Of a stretch of DNA of 64,000 nt, positions 9,808 to 18,011 are shown in pieces. The notes under the pieces are model-generated. The model was not told where the DNA came from. It ran no database searches and worked only from the letters and a program-made list of their open reading frames with translations. The DNA lies in assembly GCA_002840975.1 (NCBI GenBank), contig PHDN01000005.1, positions 1-64,000 of the forward strand, read 5' to 3'. The position numbers were made by a program, and so were the translations under genes. Position 1 is the first letter of the stretch; the number at the start of each line of letters is the position of its first letter. The stretch is from Bacteroidetes bacterium HGW-Bacteroidetes-16. Lineage in GTDB: Bacteria > Bacteroidota > Bacteroidia > Bacteroidales > F082.

Positions 9808-10410
9808 TTAACGAACGAAGAGATAGCCCAACGTTTCATAAAGAGACCGGTAACCGGACATGATGGCATCATGACTTTCATCGCAATTAAGCCACAAGGC
9901 TCTGGTAATTTGTTCACTCAACTGTGGCGATAAGGACGAAGTCGATTGAGTGCTCATCGAAAACCAACAGGTACGTTTTAAAATATATTGATGGTGTTCG
10001 CAATAGATATAGTACGAATCGGGTAACCCGGATTCAATAACAAGCCCGTCAATACCGGTTTCTTCGGAAACTTCACGCAGGGCAGCAGCCTCAATCGACT
10101 CGCCATGCTCAACTTTTCCCTTCGGGAGATCCCACTTTCCCAGCCGATGAATCAACAGAAACTCGCCTTTCTTATTCACAACCACTCCACCTGCTGCATC
10201 GATACAGGTAAATTGACTTTGAAATTGACGGAACAAATGTTCAGGGTCGCGACTCCTTATACAGATGTCCTGATGGTAATCATCCGAAAGCAGTTTAAAA
10301 ACAAATTCCTTCATCGGTTCGACTTGATCAATAGTCAGAAAGGAAGCGTTTTGCGGGCAGGTTTCGTCCGCAAACAATACTTTGATATCATGATAATAAA
10401 CTGCTTTCAT
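9808..10410 (-). CDS. NUDIX hydrolase
   Basis: 200 residues. An N-terminal stretch of about 68 residues without a known motif precedes a NUDIX fold. The NUDIX box is complete: GKVEHGESIEAAALREVSEETG at about residues 97-118, with the REVSEE residues that bind the catalytic magnesium. These enzymes cleave nucleoside diphosphates linked to another moiety, but the substrate cannot be read from the sequence. It is first in the NUDIX-coaD-thioredoxin-like unit and divergent from pyrE. A TAAATTTG -7 element ends only four bases before the ATG, so the mRNA may be leaderless. Confidence 0.88.
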   Translation of the reverse strand: MKAVYYHDIKVLFADETCPQNASFLTIDQVEPMKEFVFKLLSDDYHQDICIRSRDPEHLFRQFQSQFTCIDAAGGVVVNKKGEFLLIHRLGKWDLPKGKVEHGESIEAAALREVSEETGIDGLVIESGLPDSYYIYCEHHQYILKRTCWFSMSTQSTSSLSPQLSEQITRALWLNCDESHDAIMSGYRSLYETLGYLFVR

Positions 10411-10414
10411 CTGA

Positions 10415-10422
10415 CAAATTTA
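10415..10422 (-). promoter_or_regulatory. -7 promoter element abutting the NUDIX start codon
   Basis: TAAATTTG on the minus strand matches TANNTTTG and ends four bases before the NUDIX ATG. Transcription would begin at or next to the start codon. Confidence 0.5.
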
Positions 10423-10477
10423 ATAGATTTTATGTGTCCTCTGAATCTTTATCATAATGGCAATCGTGAAAAATGTT

Positions 10478-10485
10478 TAGATTTG
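10478..10485 (+). promoter_or_regulatory. -7 promoter element abutting the pyrE start codon
   Basis: TAGATTTG matches TANNTTTG and ends four bases before the pyrE ATG at 10490, again implying little or no 5' leader. Confidence 0.5.
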
Positions 10486-10489
10486 CCGA

Positions 10490-11140
10490 ATGAATTTTGA
10501 TCAGGAAACTGCCGACATGGTTTCGGCCAACTTACTTCAGATTAAGGCAATCAAGCTGAATAACAGTTTACCCTTTACTTGGGCTTCCGGTTTAAAGTCA
10601 CCCATATACTGCGACAACCGGATTACCCTTTCTTATCCGAAAATTCGCACCTATATCCGTCAACAATTGGTGAAAGCCATCACCGAGCAATTTGGAAATG
10701 TGGACGTCATCGTAGGAGTAGCTACTGCCGGCATTCCTCAGGGAGTTCTGGTAGCACAGGAACTTGGATTGCCTTTCGCATATGTACGCTCGGCGGCCAA
10801 AGACCATGGAATGTCCAATAAAATTGAAGGAACCATCAATAGTGGACAAACGGTAGTGGTGATCGAAGATTTGGTTTCCACCGGAAAAAGCAGCCTGGAA
10901 GCCGTTTATGCACTTCGCGAAACAGGTGCAAAAGTAGCAGGAATGGCAGCCATTTTTAGCTATGGATTGCAGATTGCAGCTGAAAATTTTAAAGCGGCTG
11001 ACTGCCGATTGGTCACGCTATCTGATTACGACTCCATGATCAGCAAGGCTATAGAGGAGGAATACATATCAAAAAAAGACGAGGCTTCGCTGAGGGAATG
11101 GAGAGAAGATCCAAAAGCCTGGAGCGACCGCCACCAATAA
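10490..11140 (+). CDS. pyrE: orotate phosphoribosyltransferase
   Basis: 216 residues. PyrE joins orotate and PRPP to give OMP in pyrimidine synthesis. The PRPP-binding signature VVVIEDLVSTGKSS is at about residues 121-134, with the VGVATAGIP loop near 79-87 and the SPIYCDNR substrate segment near 37-44. The start at 10490 gives the N-terminus usual in Bacteroidota (NFDQETADMVSANLLQIKAI), so the very short distance to the -7 element looks real. A start at the next Met would remove the first helix. A SRPBCC-like gene follows after 29 bases. Confidence 0.97.
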   Translation: MNFDQETADMVSANLLQIKAIKLNNSLPFTWASGLKSPIYCDNRITLSYPKIRTYIRQQLVKAITEQFGNVDVIVGVATAGIPQGVLVAQELGLPFAYVRSAAKDHGMSNKIEGTINSGQTVVVIEDLVSTGKSSLEAVYALRETGAKVAGMAAIFSYGLQIAAENFKAADCRLVTLSDYDSMISKAIEEEYISKKDEASLREWREDPKAWSDRHQ

Positions 11141-11169
11141 TAAACCCGCACCCACATAAAAACAGACCC

Positions 11170-11565
11170 ATGAAAATTGAAGGAAAATCTGCCATAATTG
11201 ACAAATCAGCTGAAGATGTTTATCAATTTCTAAGCAATTTTAATCATTACGAACAGTTAATGCCCGAACAAATCACAAACTGGAATTCTGATGAAAAGAG
11301 CTGTTCCTTCACTATCCAGGGTATGGCCAGCATTCAATTGGCTTTTGGAAACAATGAGCCATATAAAAAGGTGGAATTGTTGCCTGTCGGCAAAGCTCCG
11401 TTTAGTTTCAGCCTCCATGCAATTCTGACAGACATGGGAACCTCTACCAAAGTAACCGTTTATTTGGATGCCGACTTAAACCCGATGTTAGCTATGATGG
11501 CCAAACGACCCATGGAAAATTTGGTAAATGTGATGGCGGAAAATCTGAAAAAGGCTCTGGGTTAG
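11170..11565 (+). CDS. SRPBCC (START-like) family protein
   Basis: 131 residues from the ATG at 11170; the longer reading from 11098 runs inside pyrE and lacks family similarity. The opening DKSAEDVYQFLSNFNHYEQLMPEQ is typical of the polyketide-cyclase/START-like helix-grip fold, whose single cavity binds hydrophobic ligands. There is no catalytic signature, so its ligand is unknown. In Bacteroidota this protein commonly sits between pyrE and the biotin ligase, as it does here, but I know of no functional link. Confidence 0.82.
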   Translation: MKIEGKSAIIDKSAEDVYQFLSNFNHYEQLMPEQITNWNSDEKSCSFTIQGMASIQLAFGNNEPYKKVELLPVGKAPFSFSLHAILTDMGTSTKVTVYLDADLNPMLAMMAKRPMENLVNVMAENLKKALG

Positions 11566-11602
11566 GTTTATTGAACTTATACCTGATTAATACGGCATCC
11601 CT

Positions 11603-12346
11603 CTAAACCACGAATTCTATTTCTTTAAAGAGATGGCATCGCACCTGTCCATCCTGGTTTTTTACGGCCAGACGACCAAATTCATCAATACCAACAATCA
11701 TCCCGATGAATTCCCGTTCAGAGACGCGGTAGTTATTCCATTGATTTATCCGATAGAGCTTATTTAAATATTGTGTTTCAATTTGTTGAATACCCGCCTT
11801 TGAATACGTCAGTTGATAGAATTGGTCAATTGAGTGTGCCACTTGACTTCTAAATTGAGTCAATGGTATCTCCATACCACAAAAGTTTTTTAACGAACCG
11901 GCATTGGGCAAATCCTCGCTAAAAACCTCCTGGTTCACATTGACACCGATTCCCGCCACGGCAAAATCAAGGACATGACCTTTAATGATGTTTTGAAACA
12001 AAATGCCACCCACTTTTTTATCATTGATATACAAATCGTTGGGCCATTTTACGCTACAGGTTTCATTTGTCACCCATGACTCGATGACGTGCAAAACTCC
12101 CAACGAAACTACCTGTGTAAGTATGAATTGTTTGGCCGGAACCACCTGGTGCGGGGTCAGTATCAAACTGCACAACAAATTTTTACCTGCCTGGCTGTCC
12201 CAACAATTTCCACCCTGCCCCCTTCCCTGTTCCTGAAGGTTGGCACAAATCATCTCTCCCTCGGTGGCCAGGTTGGCAGCTATGCGATTTAAAGCCACAT
12301 CATTGGTCGATTTGACCACCTCAAGCGAAATAAATGAAATCTCCAT
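11603..12346 (-). CDS. birA: biotin--[acetyl-CoA-carboxylase] ligase
   Basis: About 247 residues from the ATG at 12346, which gives the conventional start MEISFISLEVVKSTND; a Met nine codons upstream is less likely. The enzyme activates biotin with ATP and attaches it to carrier proteins such as AccB. The family signatures are visible: STND, the biotinyl-AMP loop GRGQGGNCWDS near residues 42-52 (a variant of GRGRRGRxW), KWPNDLY near 100, and GIGVNVNQ near 132. There is no N-terminal helix-turn-helix, so it is the enzyme-only class and not a repressor. Divergent from rsfS. Confidence 0.93.
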   Translation of the reverse strand: MEISFISLEVVKSTNDVALNRIAANLATEGEMICANLQEQGRGQGGNCWDSQAGKNLLCSLILTPHQVVPAKQFILTQVVSLGVLHVIESWVTNETCSVKWPNDLYINDKKVGGILFQNIIKGHVLDFAVAGIGVNVNQEVFSEDLPNAGSLKNFCGMEIPLTQFRSQVAHSIDQFYQLTYSKAGIQQIETQYLNKLYRINQWNNYRVSEREFIGMIVGIDEFGRLAVKNQDGQVRCHLFKEIEFVV

Positions 12347-12485
12347 AATTTGAATTTTGATGAAAACGAGCATGAGTTGAAGCGGTAAATATGGTAAAAA
12401 AAACTAACAAAAGTGATTTTCACGAATCAAAACAAACCAGTTCATCAACTTTTTACCCGGACATCGTCAGGATCAACAAATTCAC

Positions 12486-12493
12486 TATTTTTG
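12486..12493 (+). promoter_or_regulatory. -7 promoter element for the rsfS-ftsH operon
   Basis: TATTTTTG matches TANNTTTG and ends 22 bases before the rsfS ATG at 12516. Confidence 0.5.
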
Positions 12494-12515
12494 CTTGCAA
12501 TTAACAGATCGATTC

Positions 12516-12893
12516 ATGACCAAAAAAAAAGAACGTGACAGTGCTGAACAAATTCTTGCTCAAGTAGTTGCCGGTATGCAGGAGAAAAAAGCAAAAAATA
12601 TTGTCAGCCTGAATCTTCGATCCCTAAACCAGGCAGTTACGCAATATTTCGTCATCTGTCACGCAACCTCTAAAATCCAAATTGGGGCCATCTACAACAG
12701 TATTGAAGAATTTGTGATGAAAAACTGTGACACAAAACCATTGCACTGCGAAGGGGTGCAGAATTCGGAATGGATTTTGATAGATTATTTCGATGTAGTT
12801 GTTCATGTGTTTCAGGAAGATACAAGAAACTTCTATAAGATTGAAAATCTGTGGGCTGACGCCCTATTAACCAGATACAAAAGTGATGATTAA
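12516..12893 (+). CDS. rsfS: ribosomal silencing factor RsfS
   Basis: 125 residues from the ATG at 12516; the in-frame codon at 12495 lies on the promoter element and is rejected. RsfS (Iojap/YbeB) binds L14 on the large subunit and blocks subunit joining when nutrients are short. The family pattern is clear: the Ala/Lys-rich N-terminal helix, YFVICHATSKIQIGAI (usually FVIxxGxSxxHxxAI) near 44-60, WILIDYFDVVVHVFQ near 88-102 and YKIENLWADA near 108-117. It opens the rsfS-ftsH-LUD-cdsA-psd cluster. Confidence 0.95.
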   Translation: MTKKKERDSAEQILAQVVAGMQEKKAKNIVSLNLRSLNQAVTQYFVICHATSKIQIGAIYNSIEEFVMKNCDTKPLHCEGVQNSEWILIDYFDVVVHVFQEDTRNFYKIENLWADALLTRYKSDD

Positions 12894-12919
12894 TATATTT
12901 TTTGTAACTTAACGACAGA

Positions 12920-14980
12920 ATGGCAGAAGAAAATAATAATACCACTGAAAATAAAGAAGAAAATAAAGGATCGAAAAATCCTTTTTCTAATCTAACCGGC
13001 GGCGGGAAAAATGGTGACAAACCAAAATTTAACTTTTACTGGATTTATGGCATTTTGGCCGTTGTACTTTTCGGAATTCAGTTTCTGGGTATGGGCGATG
13101 ATGGAAAACAAACCGACTGGCGTGAATTCAAAACCATGCTCGAAGATGGGGATGTTGCCAAAATCATCCTGGTCAACAAGGAAACAGCAGAGATTTTTAT
13201 CAAAACAGAAAATCTGACAAAGGACAAATATAAGGACTTGAGTAAAGGAAATTCCATTACCGGAAAAACACCTCAATATTATTTCAATGTGGGTTCGGTA
13301 GATAAGTTTTATGAAGACGTAGAATCCGCTCAAAAGGAGCTGGACCAGCCGGTTTATGTTGAAACTGAAATCAGGCACAATTGGGGTGGTGAAGTACTGA
13401 ACTGGATACTTTTCCCCGCGCTGCTGATTGGTATCTGGTTCCTGTTTATGCGCATGATGAGTAAAGGTGGTGGAGGCGCCGGGGGCCAGCTTTTCAATAT
13501 CGGGAAATCAAAAGCCCAGATGTATGATAAAAAAACCAGTGTGAATATCACCTTTAAAGATGTAGCCGGTTTGGCCGAAGCCAAGGTCGAGATTAAAGAA
13601 ATTGTTGACTTCTTAAAGACCCCCGAGAAATACACAAAACTGGGGGGCAAGATCCCAAGAGGGGTATTGTTGGTTGGCCCTCCCGGAACAGGCAAGACCT
13701 TGTTGGCCAAATCTGTGGCTGGTGAGGCGCACGTGCCTTTTTATTCTATTTCCGGTTCCGACTTCGTTGAAATGTTCGTGGGAGTTGGCGCCTCACGTGT
13801 ACGCGACCTGTTTAAACAAGCCAAAGAAAAATCGCCCAGTATTATTTTTATCGACGAAATTGATGCCATTGGTCGTGCCCGCGGGAAAAATGCAATGAGC
13901 GGAGCCAACGACGAACGCGAAAACACCCTTAACCAGTTACTTACCGAGATGGATGGATTTACACCCAACTCAGGCGTTATCATCCTGGCCGCTACCAACC
14001 GTGCCGATATCCTTGACAAAGCGCTTATGCGCGCCGGACGTTTCGACCGTCAGATTTATGTTGAATTACCTGACCTGGAAGAACGAAAAGAAATCTTTGC
14101 CGTACACATGAAACCCCTTACCCTTGACAAAGAGGTTAAAGTTGACTTTCTGGCCAGACAAACACCGGGCTTTTCGGGAGCCGACATTGCCAATGTATGC
14201 AACGAATCGGCTTTAATTGCCGCCAGAACAACTCATGAAACCATTACCAAGCAGGATTTTATGGATGCCATCGACCGCATCATAGGAGGCCTGGAGAAAA
14301 AAAATAAAATCATTACACCCGGAGAAAAAAGGGTTGTTGCCTTTCATGAAGCAGGCCATGCTACCATTAGTTGGTTACTTGAACATGCACATCCGCTGGT
14401 GAAAGTGACCATTGTTCCCAGGGGACGGTCACTTGGCGCAGCCTGGTATCTTCCCGAAGAAAGGCAAATTACCACTTACGAACAATTGTTTGATGAAATG
14501 GTGGCCGCCTTAGGAGGCCGGGCATCTGAAATGGTAATATTTGGCAAAATTTCAACCGGCGCCCTCAACGACCTGGAAAAAGTGACCAAACAGGCTTATG
14601 CCATGGTGAGTTATTACGGACTAAGCAAAAAAGTGGGAAACATCAGCTTTTACGATTCATCAGGACAATCGGAATACTCTTTTAATAAACCTTTTAGCGA
14701 AAAAACAAGTGAGCTGATTGACTCCGAAGTTAGTGAGATGATAGAAAGTGCCTATGCAAAAGCCATTGAAGTTCTTTCGGAAAACCGTGCCGGATTAGAA
14801 AAACTGGCTACCAAACTGCTCGAAAAAGAGGTCATTTTTAAAGAAGACCTGGAAGAAATTTTCGGAAAAAGGCCCTGGGACAAGGAAGAAATTGTACAAG
14901 AGGTAAAAGTCACAGAAGTTCCGGAACCAGACATTGTTATTTTGGATTCGGAGGATAAAAACCCTTTAAACCCGGCGTAA
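12920..14980 (+). CDS. ftsH: ATP-dependent zinc metalloprotease FtsH
   Basis: A 686-residue membrane-anchored AAA+ protease that degrades misfolded membrane proteins and short-lived regulators. The order is: a polar, Asn/Lys/Glu-rich N-terminus; TM1 at about 39-60; a periplasmic domain; TM2 at about 157-177; the AAA module with Walker A GPPGTGKT near 253-260, Walker B IIFIDEID near 310 and the second-region-of-homology arginines (MRAGRFDRQ); and the protease domain with the zinc motif HEAGH near 474-478. All active-site residues are present. The tail is acidic. It lies 26 bases after rsfS and 19 before the LUD gene. Confidence 0.98.
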   Translation: MAEENNNTTENKEENKGSKNPFSNLTGGGKNGDKPKFNFYWIYGILAVVLFGIQFLGMGDDGKQTDWREFKTMLEDGDVAKIILVNKETAEIFIKTENLTKDKYKDLSKGNSITGKTPQYYFNVGSVDKFYEDVESAQKELDQPVYVETEIRHNWGGEVLNWILFPALLIGIWFLFMRMMSKGGGGAGGQLFNIGKSKAQMYDKKTSVNITFKDVAGLAEAKVEIKEIVDFLKTPEKYTKLGGKIPRGVLLVGPPGTGKTLLAKSVAGEAHVPFYSISGSDFVEMFVGVGASRVRDLFKQAKEKSPSIIFIDEIDAIGRARGKNAMSGANDERENTLNQLLTEMDGFTPNSGVIILAATNRADILDKALMRAGRFDRQIYVELPDLEERKEIFAVHMKPLTLDKEVKVDFLARQTPGFSGADIANVCNESALIAARTTHETITKQDFMDAIDRIIGGLEKKNKIITPGEKRVVAFHEAGHATISWLLEHAHPLVKVTIVPRGRSLGAAWYLPEERQITTYEQLFDEMVAALGGRASEMVIFGKISTGALNDLEKVTKQAYAMVSYYGLSKKVGNISFYDSSGQSEYSFNKPFSEKTSELIDSEVSEMIESAYAKAIEVLSENRAGLEKLATKLLEKEVIFKEDLEEIFGKRPWDKEEIVQEVKVTEVPEPDIVILDSEDKNPLNPA

Positions 14981-14999
14981 AAACCCTGATTATTTTACC

Positions 15000-15635
15000 A
15001 TGGAAGAAAGTACCACAAAAGAAAAAATCCTCAAGTCAGTTCGCAATGCACTGATCAATAAATCGGACAATCCATTTAAAAACACTGATTTTTCGAGTTC
15101 GGTTTTTCGTGCCCAAAAAGAAGGGCCTGAAGTAGAATTTGCACTCAACCTGAATGACAATGGTGGTACTTTTATTTATTGCGACAATGAAAAAGGATTT
15201 ACCGATAACTTGAAATCACTCATGGATCAGCAGGGCTGGACCCAATTGGCCTCTACCAACCCCCAGCTGAACACGCTGCTTTCCACTGCAGGAATTTTAG
15301 CCATGCCGCCGGAAAAAAATCTGGGCTTTCAGGTTAGCATTACAGGATGTGATTTCCTGATTTCAAGATTTGGAAGCGTTCTGGTATCATCAAAACTGGC
15401 CGACAGGAATCTTTTTGTGGGGGCTCATACCCATCTGGTAGTAGCCAATGCTTCACAAGTTAGAAGCGAAATTAAAGAGGCTCTATCCGCGTTAAAAGTC
15501 AAATATTCAACCAGTTTGCCATCGCAGATCATTATGATTACCGGAACCGGACGTGCCACCACTTTCACCAAAACATTGCCATTTGGTGCACTTGGTTCTA
15601 AAAATCTGATCGTTTTTATGATTGATGATGCATAG
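15000..15635 (+). CDS. LUD domain (LutC/YkgG family) protein
   Basis: 211 residues with a single LUD domain; the signature is the GCDFLISRFGSVLVSS segment near 118-133 and the TGTGRATTF segment near 180. Canonical LutC works with LutA and LutB in lactate oxidation, but no lutA or lutB lies here. Instead the gene sits between ftsH and cdsA, an arrangement I recall as usual in Bacteroidota, so a lactate role is doubtful and the true role is unknown. It follows ftsH by 19 bases. Confidence 0.85.
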   Translation: MEESTTKEKILKSVRNALINKSDNPFKNTDFSSSVFRAQKEGPEVEFALNLNDNGGTFIYCDNEKGFTDNLKSLMDQQGWTQLASTNPQLNTLLSTAGILAMPPEKNLGFQVSITGCDFLISRFGSVLVSSKLADRNLFVGAHTHLVVANASQVRSEIKEALSALKVKYSTSLPSQIIMITGTGRATTFTKTLPFGALGSKNLIVFMIDDA

Positions 15636-15703
15636 GGAATGATTATTCTATCAGTTGATTTCGTAGATTTGCAGCCAAATTTACATAAAGTATCCGCCTC
15701 CGT

Positions 15704-16504
15704 TTGAAAGAAATTATTACCAGGACCACCACGGGAATCATATTTATTGCAACAGTTATCGGCTCGATTCTGTTGCACCCACTGGCTTTTTTTGTGGTGA
15801 TGGGAGTGTATACCACCATTGGACTTGTTGAGTTTTACAAACTCACCACCCGCACGAAGAACTACCTTTTTCCATTAACTATTGGGTTGATTACCTATAC
15901 ACTTATTGGGTTGACGGGCTTGCATGTGATCAATTCGCGTTATACCCTCCTGATGATCCCGTTGGCTTTTATTTTAATGGCAACTGAACTTTTTAACTCC
16001 AGGGGTTCCTGGCAGAACCTGTCGTTCTACCTGATGTCGTTTATCTATATAGCCTTGCCATTCGGACTCATGAATTCGCTGTTTGATATTCGATCCACTT
16101 CACCGGAGGGAATTCTGCTTATCAGCCTGTTTTTTCTGGTTTGGACCAATGATGTATTTGCCTACCTGACCGGTTCATTTTTCGGCAAAAACAAATTGAT
16201 GGAACGTATTTCGCCAAAAAAAACCTGGGAAGGTATCTTTGGCGGTCTGTTTTTTGCTCTCATCGCAGCCTATGTATTTTATTTATTTACAGATAGTTTA
16301 TCACTGATCAACTGGTTAAGCTATGCCATAATCATTGTGGTGTCTGCTACGGTAGGCGATTTGGCAGAGTCGATGTTAAAAAGAAATTCCGGGGTAAAAG
16401 ATTCCGGCACTCTTTTTCCCGGTCATGGTGGTGTTTTAGATAGATTTGATGCGGTGCTGTTTGCCACGCCGTTTGCTTATGTTTTTTTTAATTTTGTAAC
16501 ATAA
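15704..16504 (+). CDS. cdsA: phosphatidate cytidylyltransferase
   Basis: 266 residues, integral membrane. CdsA converts phosphatidic acid and CTP to CDP-diacylglycerol, the branch point for bacterial phospholipids. The C-terminal CDP-alcohol signature is intact (MLKRNSGVKDSG..FPGHGGVLDRFD, about 224-252), after some seven or eight hydrophobic segments. The reading frame has no ATG near the N-terminus; the first usable codon is TTG at 15704, and an in-frame stop lies six codons upstream, so TTG is the likely start. Its TAA stop overlaps the ATG of psd by one base. Confidence 0.95.
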   Translation: MKEIITRTTTGIIFIATVIGSILLHPLAFFVVMGVYTTIGLVEFYKLTTRTKNYLFPLTIGLITYTLIGLTGLHVINSRYTLLMIPLAFILMATELFNSRGSWQNLSFYLMSFIYIALPFGLMNSLFDIRSTSPEGILLISLFFLVWTNDVFAYLTGSFFGKNKLMERISPKKTWEGIFGGLFFALIAAYVFYLFTDSLSLINWLSYAIIIVVSATVGDLAESMLKRNSGVKDSGTLFPGHGGVLDRFDAVLFATPFAYVFFNFVT

Positions 16505-17157
16505 TGAAAATCCACCACGAAGGAAATAAAATCATTCTGCTCACTACGCTTTGGGTCATCATCGCCGCATTGTGTGTTATCTATTTTATTCCCAATCACT
16601 TGATCCGCTTCATTCTTTTTGCCGGGCTTGCCTTTCATCTCATTTGGACCATCAGCTTTTTCAGGGTTCCTGACAGAAAAACTAACCTGCAAAACAACGC
16701 GATCCTGTCTTCGGCTTACGGCAAGGTGGTAACCATAGAAGAAGTGACAGAAACAGAGTATTTTAAGGACAAACGGCTTATGATCAGTGTCTTTATGTCT
16801 CCCTTTGATGTGCATGTGAACTGGTACCCCATGGATGGGGAAGTGGTGTATACCCATTACCATCCGGGTAAATACCTGGCCGCTTACAATCCGAAATCTT
16901 CGGTGCTAAACGAACGAAATACGGTGGTAATTGAAAACAAAGAAGGCAAATCGGTGTTGATCAGGCAAATTGCAGGTGTGATGGCCAGGCGCATCATCAG
17001 CAAAGCAAAAAAAGGAGACCGGGCCGGACAAGGGTGCGAATTCGGCATCATCAGGTTTGGATCACGGGTCGATTTTTTTATGCCGGTGGATGTGAAAATG
17101 AACGTGAAAATCGGAGACAAGGTCAAAGCCAGACAAACCGTTATTGCTTATTTCTAG
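16504..17157 (+). CDS. psd: phosphatidylserine decarboxylase family protein
   Basis: 217 residues. Psd makes phosphatidylethanolamine from phosphatidylserine, next to cdsA in the same lipid pathway. It is the short class with two N-terminal transmembrane helices (about 14-55). The self-cleavage site is the Gly-Ser pair in IRFGSRVD at about residues 186-187; cleavage would leave the pyruvoyl cofactor on the small alpha chain. Also visible are the FMSPFDVHVNWYP segment near 98-110 and a conserved DRAGQGCEFG stretch before the cleavage site. Start and cdsA stop overlap (TAATG), so the two are translationally coupled. Confidence 0.95.
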   Translation: MKIHHEGNKIILLTTLWVIIAALCVIYFIPNHLIRFILFAGLAFHLIWTISFFRVPDRKTNLQNNAILSSAYGKVVTIEEVTETEYFKDKRLMISVFMSPFDVHVNWYPMDGEVVYTHYHPGKYLAAYNPKSSVLNERNTVVIENKEGKSVLIRQIAGVMARRIISKAKKGDRAGQGCEFGIIRFGSRVDFFMPVDVKMNVKIGDKVKARQTVIAYF

Positions 17158-17169
17158 GCAATTAAACTC

Positions 17170-17868
17170 TTACAACCAGCCTTTTAGCTCACTTAACCCC
17201 CTGATATAATAGGTTCCTGTTTCGGGAGGATGAATTCCATCCGGGTCAAAAAGCACCTGGTCCATGCCCACCTGCTGTGCGCCAATGATATCAATTGGCA
17301 CATCATCACCAATCATCAGGCTTTCGACAGGCAACGCGCCGGTTTGCTGAAAGGCAAAATTAAAAATCTGTGGATCGGGCTTTTTTGCGCCCGCGTCTTC
17401 AGAAGTAATCACTTTATTAAAATATTGATCGAGTTGAGATGATTTGAGTTTTACTTCCTGAACCTCACTAAAACCATTGGTAATTAAATGCAACTGATAG
17501 TTGGGCCGGAGATACTGCAACAACTCGTGGCTGTAAGGAAAAAGATTTACCTTGCGGGGACTTTCCTCGATATAATAATCACCTATTTCTTTAGCCAATT
17601 CCGGGTTTTCTATTCCAAAATCGTTCAATGTCAGACTAAAACGAAGGTCTCTTAATATTTCCTTCTTAATTTCACCTACCCGGTATAAATCCCATAATTG
17701 CTCATTGTGATAAGTATACCGTTCGAAAAAAGTCTCCATGGATGGAACTCCGGCTGCTTTTAGATTGTAATTCGTGTAAATATCCGAAAATGTTTCTTGC
17801 GCGCTCTTTTCAAAATCCCACAGGGTGCGATCCAGGTCAAAAAAGAGGTGTTTATATCTTTTTTTCAA
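17170..17868 (-). CDS. YjjG-family HAD hydrolase (noncanonical pyrimidine nucleotidase)
   Basis: 232 residues of the HAD superfamily. Motif I is FDLDRTLWDF at residues 10-19 (nucleophile Asp, with DRTLWD in place of the more common DGTLxD, as in YjjG), motif II is ITNGF near 131-135, motif III is the Lys in GAKKPDP near 158-164, and motif IV is MIGDDVPID near 185-193. The cap is helical. E. coli YjjG removes phosphate from noncanonical pyrimidine nucleotides; that activity is inferred. The gene is alone, convergent with psd, with a -7 element at 17885-17892 just upstream. Confidence 0.88.
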   Translation of the reverse strand: MKKRYKHLFFDLDRTLWDFEKSAQETFSDIYTNYNLKAAGVPSMETFFERYTYHNEQLWDLYRVGEIKKEILRDLRFSLTLNDFGIENPELAKEIGDYYIEESPRKVNLFPYSHELLQYLRPNYQLHLITNGFSEVQEVKLKSSQLDQYFNKVITSEDAGAKKPDPQIFNFAFQQTGALPVESLMIGDDVPIDIIGAQQVGMDQVLFDPDGIHPPETGTYYIRGLSELKGWL

Positions 17869-17884
17869 ATCTCCGATTTTCGGG

Positions 17885-17892
17885 CAAAGGTA
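17885..17892 (-). promoter_or_regulatory. -7 promoter element for the HAD hydrolase gene
   Basis: TACCTTTG on the minus strand, 16 bases before the ATG at 17868. Confidence 0.5.
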
Positions 17893-17976
17893 GGTTTTTT
17901 CAGCATTTGGACTGATGTAAAGGCATTGGGATAATTAATCATACCATCAAAACAATCGTTTGTAATGTTGAATTAT

Positions 17977-17984
17977 TAACTTTG
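17977..17984 (+). promoter_or_regulatory. -7 promoter element for the large secreted protein gene
   Basis: TAACTTTG matches TANNTTTG, 27 bases before the ATG at 18012. A TTTG at 17959-17962 is closer than the usual -33 spacing. Confidence 0.5.
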
Positions 17985-18011
17985 CTGCCGCCAACCAAAT
18001 GATTACGAATA

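Noticed and set aside
11098-11169. N-terminal extension of the SRPBCC protein overlapping pyrE
   Set aside because: The extension is low-complexity and overlaps the pyrE 3' end; the ATG at 11170 gives the family N-terminus.
15000-15635. A lactate utilisation operon
   Set aside because: LutA and LutB are absent; a LUD domain alone does not show lactate oxidation.
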